Shown here piece by piece: positions 22,854-26,292 of a stretch of 26,292 nt of DNA. Location of the stretch: the NCBI GenBank assembly GCA_964407665.1, contig CAYOWK010000053.1, forward strand, positions 1 to 26,292. Reading direction: 5' to 3'. A program made the translations under genes and the position numbers. Within the stretch, counting starts at the first letter, position 1, and each line of letters begins with the position of its first letter. The notes under the pieces are model-generated. The model saw only the letters and a list, made by a program, of their open reading frames with translations, had not been told where the DNA came from and did no database searches. Source of the stretch: CAYOWK01 sp964407665 (GTDB lineage Bacteria > Pseudomonadota > Alphaproteobacteria > Caulobacterales > Hyphomonadaceae).

Positions 22854-24191
22854 ATGGGTATGCGGAAATGGTTGGTGGCCCCTGTCGTCAGCGCCGGCCT
22901 CATAGGCTGCGTGCTCGGCCTGTCCGCGTTCGCCGTCACCACTGGCTCGGCTGACCGAAAGCAGGAAACCTTCCGCCAGCTGGACCTGTTCGCCCAGATC
23001 CTCGCCAAGGTTCAGTCCGACTACGTCGTCGAGGTCGACGAGGCCGCCGCCATCGAGGCGTCCATAGACGGCATGCTGACCTCGCTCGATCCGCACTCCA
23101 GCTACCTCAACCCCGACGAATTCCGGGACATGCAGGTCCAGACCTCCGGCGAGTACGGCGGTCTCGGCATCGAGGTCACCGCGCAGGACGGTTTCGTGAA
23201 GGTCGTCTCACCCATCGACGGCACGCCCGCCGCCAAGGCCGGCGTCAAGCCCGAGGACTACCTGACGGCCATCGACGGCGTGTCGATCGTGGGCCTGCCG
23301 CTGTCCGACGCTGTCAAGCAGATGCGCGGCGCCGTCGGCACCTCCCTCACCATCACCATCGCCCGTGACGGCGTCGAGCCCTTCGACCTCACGCTGACCC
23401 GCGAAAACATCCGCCCGGTATCGGTCCGCCACAAGGTTCATGGCGACATCGGCTACGTCCGCATCTCGACCTTCAACGAGCGCACCACGGAGTCCCTCGA
23501 CGCCTCGCTCGAAGCCATCCGCAAGGAAGTCAAAGGACCTGTGAAGGGCCTCGTCATCGACCTCCGCGACAATCCGGGCGGCCTGCTCGAACAGTCGATC
23601 GAGGTGTCCTCGCGCTTCCTCGAAGGCGGCGAGATCGTCTCGACCCGCGGACGCCGCCCGCAGGACGTCGCCCGCTACAACGCCGTCCGCGCCAAGCGCT
23701 TCGCCAACGTCCCGATCGTCGTGCTGGTCAACAACGGTTCGGCCTCGGCCGCCGAGATCGTCGCCGGCGCCCTCAAGGACCGTGGCCGCGCCCGCATCCT
23801 CGGCACCACGACGTTCGGCAAGGGTTCGGTGCAGACCGTTCTTCCGCTCGGCCCGGGCAAGGGCGCCATCCGCCTCACCACGTCGCGCTACTACACGCCG
23901 TCCGGCGGCTCGATCCAGGGCGCGGGCATCGACCCCGACTATGACGTGTCCCCCGTCCGCCTCTCTGCCGAGGACATCGAGGCCCTCAAGAAACGCGCCG
24001 CCCGCTTCAGCGAGAGCGCGCTTCCCAACGCACTCGAGAACGACCAGGGCAAGGAGCGCACGGCGCCGCACGTCCCCGCCGAAATGCCGCCCGAAGGCTA
24101 CGCCGGCGAGGACTTCCAGCTCGACCGGGCGCTCGAACTGCTCCGCTCCGGCCAGGTCGCCATCGCCGCCGACCCCACAAAGGCAGGTTGA
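22854..24191 (+). CDS. ctpA: S41-family carboxy-terminal processing protease
   Basis: The 445-residue enzyme is a periplasmic serine protease of the Prc/CtpA family. It has an N-terminal membrane anchor or signal (residues 5 to 28), a helical region (LDPHSSYLNPDEF), a PDZ domain (about 105 to 185, starting YGGLGIEV), and the S41 core: DLRDNPGGLL, NNGSASAAEIVAGAL with the nucleophilic serine (296 to 298), and FGKGSVQT with Lys323 as general base. The ATG at 22854 has a GGGAGC ribosome site. The family trims envelope enzymes and tagged proteins; the neighbouring EnvC-like gene suggests a role in cell-wall remodelling. Confidence 0.95.
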   Translation: MGMRKWLVAPVVSAGLIGCVLGLSAFAVTTGSADRKQETFRQLDLFAQILAKVQSDYVVEVDEAAAIEASIDGMLTSLDPHSSYLNPDEFRDMQVQTSGEYGGLGIEVTAQDGFVKVVSPIDGTPAAKAGVKPEDYLTAIDGVSIVGLPLSDAVKQMRGAVGTSLTITIARDGVEPFDLTLTRENIRPVSVRHKVHGDIGYVRISTFNERTTESLDASLEAIRKEVKGPVKGLVIDLRDNPGGLLEQSIEVSSRFLEGGEIVSTRGRRPQDVARYNAVRAKRFANVPIVVLVNNGSASAAEIVAGALKDRGRARILGTTTFGKGSVQTVLPLGPGKGAIRLTTSRYYTPSGGSIQGAGIDPDYDVSPVRLSAEDIEALKKRAARFSESALPNALENDQGKERTAPHVPAEMPPEGYAGEDFQLDRALELLRSGQVAIAADPTKAG

Positions 24192-24224
24192 CGGACTTTA
24201 ATCTGAAAGTTCGGCAAGGAAACT

Positions 24225-24264
24225 CCGCCGTCTCCATCACCCGGGGGCGGCGGTTTCGCTTTTT
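24225..24264 (+). terminator. probable terminator after ctpA
   Basis: CCGCCG (24225 to 24230) pairs with CGGCGG (24248 to 24253), with A/T pairs below, and is followed by TTTCGCTTTTT. This fits an intrinsic terminator ending the rsfS to ctpA transcript. Confidence 0.6.
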
Positions 24265-24391
24265 CGCCACACATTCAAGCGTCTGCGGATACCGGAATCC
24301 GCCGTGCTTTTGGAATCACACGTCTCCGCCGTCTTGATTCCGGCGCCAGTCCGCCACTCGCGCGGGCAGCTGCTGCCGTGGCATCCACCTA

Positions 24392-24427
24392 GCGTTGAGT
24401 CTTGAAACCGTTCGCCCGCGTTGAGTC
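24392..24427. repeat. GCGTTGAGTC direct repeat upstream of small gene
   Basis: GCGTTGAGTC occurs at 24392 to 24401 and again at 24418 to 24427, a 26-bp period. The pair lies 42 to 77 bp before the next start codon, where activator sites would be expected. Its role is unknown. Confidence 0.4.
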
Positions 24428-24468
24428 GCAAGTGTGGGCCGGCGGTTGAATGGGAAGTGGAGTCCACA

Positions 24469-24693
24469 ATGTCCGGAGCTGAACTCGCAGCCGTCCTGAG
24501 CGATGGCGGCGCCTGCCGCATCAACGCAGCGGGCTTTTCGAGCCTCGAACTGGCCAGCGCAGCCCAGACAGCCAGCGCCGCCGGCTCCACGCTCATCCTC
24601 TACAACACCAAGGGCCTCTCCCTCTCCGAGGTCCGCCGCATCGCCGAAGAAGGCGGCCGCCGCGTGATCTTCGACGACGTCCGCCTGATCTAG
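24469..24693 (+). CDS. 74-residue beta-alpha repeat protein of unknown function
   Basis: The product has no signal peptide or membrane helix and no cysteine pattern beyond Cys16. It seems to be built of about 25-residue repeats: one unit runs GFSSLELASAAQ...GSTLILYN and the next GLSLSEVRRIAEEGGRRVIFDD, each with the pattern G-(F/L)-S, a helix, then G and a short hydrophobic strand. This suggests a small solenoid. I cannot name a family. The ATG at 24469 has a GGAG site. The gene stands alone between the ctpA terminator and the DUF3445 gene, with a 10-bp direct repeat upstream. Confidence 0.65.
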   Translation: MSGAELAAVLSDGGACRINAAGFSSLELASAAQTASAAGSTLILYNTKGLSLSEVRRIAEEGGRRVIFDDVRLI

Positions 24694-24741
24694 TCGTCGA
24701 CCGCTATTCCTGACCGCCGCCGGCCGCTACACAGGCGGACC

Positions 24742-25545
24742 ATGCGGCCCCCGATCTGCCAGTCACGCCTCCCCTTCGCGCCCTGGATGGACGCGCTGAC
24801 CAACCGCCTGCCCGGCTTGCAGCCGGCAGAGGATGACTGGCTGCGCCGCGACGACGCCTTCGCCGACCAGATGGCCTACCGCGACGAGCTCTCGGCGACT
24901 CGCCTGCCGGACATCTTCACGATGCGCCCGCAGGCCGAAGCGCCCGCCGCCGAACTCCTCCGACTGCTCCTGGCCGCGCTCCCCCTCGATCCCGGCTACC
25001 GCACCGAACCGGGCCAAATCGTCCGCCCGGATGGCGTAGCGGTCAGCCTCGACCAGCCTCCGCTTCTCGCTGCAGGCCGCCTCGTCCAGGAGGACCTTCT
25101 GATCCTCACACGCGACGCCGCAGAGCCCGCCGCCCCACATATCCTTACTGGCGCCTTCCTCGCCTTCCCCGCCAGCTGGACGCTCGCCCAGAAGATCGGC
25201 CGCCCGCTGGGAGACATCCACATCCCCGTCGCCCGCTACGACGCCGCGATGGCCGCACGCGTGGAAAAGGTGCTGCGCCTACTTCAGCCGGGGCAGACGG
25301 TCTGGCGCGCCAACTACCTTCGCTACAACGACCCGGACCTGCACCAGCCGCGTGTGGAAGGCGACCACCGCCCCTTCGACCCATCCGGCCCCTGCTGGGT
25401 GCGTGTCGAACGCCAGACACTCACGCGCCTGCCCGAAACCGGCGCCATCGTCTTCACGATCCACACCTACCTCGCCCCATGGGCCACGCTTTCGGCGGAC
25501 GAGGCCGCCGGCCTCCTCGCCCTTGCCGGAGCTGCACGGGGATGA
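24742..25545 (+). CDS. DUF3445 heme-dependent oxidative N-demethylase-like protein
   Basis: The 267-residue product fits DUF3445, the family of the alpha subunit of heme-dependent oxidative N-demethylases. Visible landmarks are the N-terminal PFAPWMDALTNRLPGLQP, the middle LTGAFLAFPASWTLAQKIGRPL with DIHIPV, and the C-terminal RVERQTLTRLPETGAIVFTIHTYLAPW. Family members bind heme through a PAS-like core and oxidise methylamines; here the substrate is unknown and the partner subunits are not in the window. The stop overlaps the next start by 4 bp. Confidence 0.85.
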   Translation: MRPPICQSRLPFAPWMDALTNRLPGLQPAEDDWLRRDDAFADQMAYRDELSATRLPDIFTMRPQAEAPAAELLRLLLAALPLDPGYRTEPGQIVRPDGVAVSLDQPPLLAAGRLVQEDLLILTRDAAEPAAPHILTGAFLAFPASWTLAQKIGRPLGDIHIPVARYDAAMAARVEKVLRLLQPGQTVWRANYLRYNDPDLHQPRVEGDHRPFDPSGPCWVRVERQTLTRLPETGAIVFTIHTYLAPWATLSADEAAGLLALAGAARG

Positions 25546-26063
25546 GCCCCGCCCGCCCGGACGCCAGCCACATCCTCCCCGACATGCTGGCGCCCAACCA
25601 GCGCCTCTGGTTCGTCGGCACAGCGGCCGGCCCGGTCTCGGCCGCCGTCGGCGCCTACTACGCCCATCCGGGCAACCGCTTCTGGCGAGCGCTGCACGAA
25701 GCCGAAATCACCCCGCGCCTCTTCCAGCCCCACGAATTCCCCGACCTCGCCGCGCTTGGCGTCGGCCTAACCGACATCTGCAAGACGGCGTGGGGCGTCG
25801 ATGCCCAGCTCCCGAAGGACGGCTTCGACGTCGAGGGCTTCCGCGCCAAGGTCACCCGCTTCACGCCCGCCGCTTTGGCGTTCACCTCGAAGACCGCCGC
25901 CAGCCACTGGCTCGCGCGCCCCACCTTACGCATCGCGAACGGCCGCCAGCCGGACAGCCCCGGCCCCACAGTCTTCGTCCTGCCCTCCCCGTCAGGCCTC
26001 GCCACCTCCTACTGGTCCCTCGACCCATGGCGCGAAGTAGCTGCGTGGCTTGGAACAGTCTGA
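25542..26063 (+). CDS. Mug-like mismatch-specific uracil-DNA glycosylase
   Basis: The 173-residue product belongs to the uracil-DNA glycosylase superfamily, Mug-like group, which removes uracil or thymine opposite guanine. Motif 1 region reads FVGTAAGPVSAAVGAYYAHPGNRFW (from residue 24); GLTDICKT follows at about 75 to 82; motif 2 is LPSPSGLA (147 to 154). In E. coli Mug, motif 1 is GINPG with a catalytic Asn; here it is GTAAG, a form I associate with the alphaproteobacterial branch, so activity may differ. The ATG at 25542 overlaps the DUF3445 stop, so the genes are translationally coupled. Confidence 0.9.
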   Translation: MSPARPDASHILPDMLAPNQRLWFVGTAAGPVSAAVGAYYAHPGNRFWRALHEAEITPRLFQPHEFPDLAALGVGLTDICKTAWGVDAQLPKDGFDVEGFRAKVTRFTPAALAFTSKTAASHWLARPTLRIANGRQPDSPGPTVFVLPSPSGLATSYWSLDPWREVAAWLGTV

Positions 26064-26167
26064 GGCGCCACGGAAAGTTCCAGGCAGCAGCGCCTCAAGC
26101 CGACCGGTGACGTCCCCTCCGGCTGGTTGCTCACACCCGGATCAGACGGATGAACTCGGGGAGAGGG

Positions 26168-26240
26168 CTCATCCTGAGGAGCTGCGTAGCAGCGTCCCTC
26201 ACCCTGAGTAGCGGCCGTAAGGCCGCGTCTCGAAGGAGAA
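26168..26240. repeat. tandem palindromic repeat element
   Basis: Two related hairpin units stand in the non-coding right end: GCTGC-GTA-GCAGC (26181 to 26193) flanked by CCTGAGGA and GTCCCTC, and GCGGCC-GTAA-GGCCGC (26211 to 26226) flanked by CCTGAGTA and GTCTCGAAGGA. This type of CCTGAG/CTCGAAGG palindrome is common between genes in Caulobacterales and relatives. The remaining sequence from 26064 to 26292 shows no gene. Confidence 0.75.
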
Positions 26241-26292
26241 GGACGGGCCTTCCCGCCACAAGCCCCTCCGGATTCTGTTGGGTTCAGCGCTC

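Overview
The window is high-GC, densely packed DNA from an alphaproteobacterium. The lineage call rests on the gene order obgE, proB, proA, nadD, rsfS, rlmH, envC-like, ctpA, which is a known alphaproteobacterial core block. A Caulobacterales/Hyphomonadaceae-type relative is my best guess, but no ribosomal RNA is present to settle it.

Left part (1 to about 4000): an accessory segment beside the 3' end of a tRNA-Ser(CGA) gene, with lower GC and less biased codon use than the rest. It holds two small exported proteins of unknown function, one of them a lipoprotein. A divergent XRE-type repressor gene faces them across a perfect operator-like dyad. It also holds an orphan secreted four-cysteine protein, and a PD-(D/E)XK nuclease-like protein whose fold resembles DpnII/MboI-type restriction enzymes and which may be a defence effector. 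No integrase or transposase lies in the window. A 12-bp tandem repeat sits near the tRNA, and a 13-of-14-base shared motif occurs near both ends of the segment.

Middle (4021 to 15716): tRNA-Ser; then rplU and rpmA behind a clear sigma-70 promoter and ended by a strong terminator; a RimJ/RimL-type acetyltransferase; and obgE, a GFA-family zinc protein and proB joined by 4-bp start/stop overlaps. A palindromic repeat element, a small GNAT and a methyltransferase separate proB from proA. After proA come a membrane/SRPBCC fusion protein, an exported ChaN/TIKI-like protein, and a two-gene unit made of a polytopic protein with a long cytoplasmic-type helical region and a vWA-like lipoprotein. nadD follows.

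Right part (15713 to 26292): on the minus strand, a TonB-dependent receptor and a DGPF (YCII) protein / ECF42-type sigma factor / SRPBCC / small lipoprotein series. The plus strand then resumes the core block with rsfS, rlmH, the degenerate LytM-domain EnvC-like activator and the ctpA protease. Last come a 74-residue beta-alpha repeat protein of unknown function, a DUF3445 heme-dependent oxidative demethylase-like protein overlapping a Mug-type DNA glycosylase, and another palindromic repeat element.

Seen together, the conserved chromosomal block has been opened at several junctions by small accessory cassettes. The main core roles are ribosome biogenesis (L21, L27, ObgE, RsfS, RlmH), proline synthesis (ProB, ProA), NAD synthesis (NadD) and envelope remodelling (EnvC-like, CtpA). 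The best candidates for undescribed biology are the coiled-coil membrane protein plus vWA lipoprotein pair, the PD-(D/E)XK protein in the tRNA-linked island, and the small beta-alpha repeat protein.
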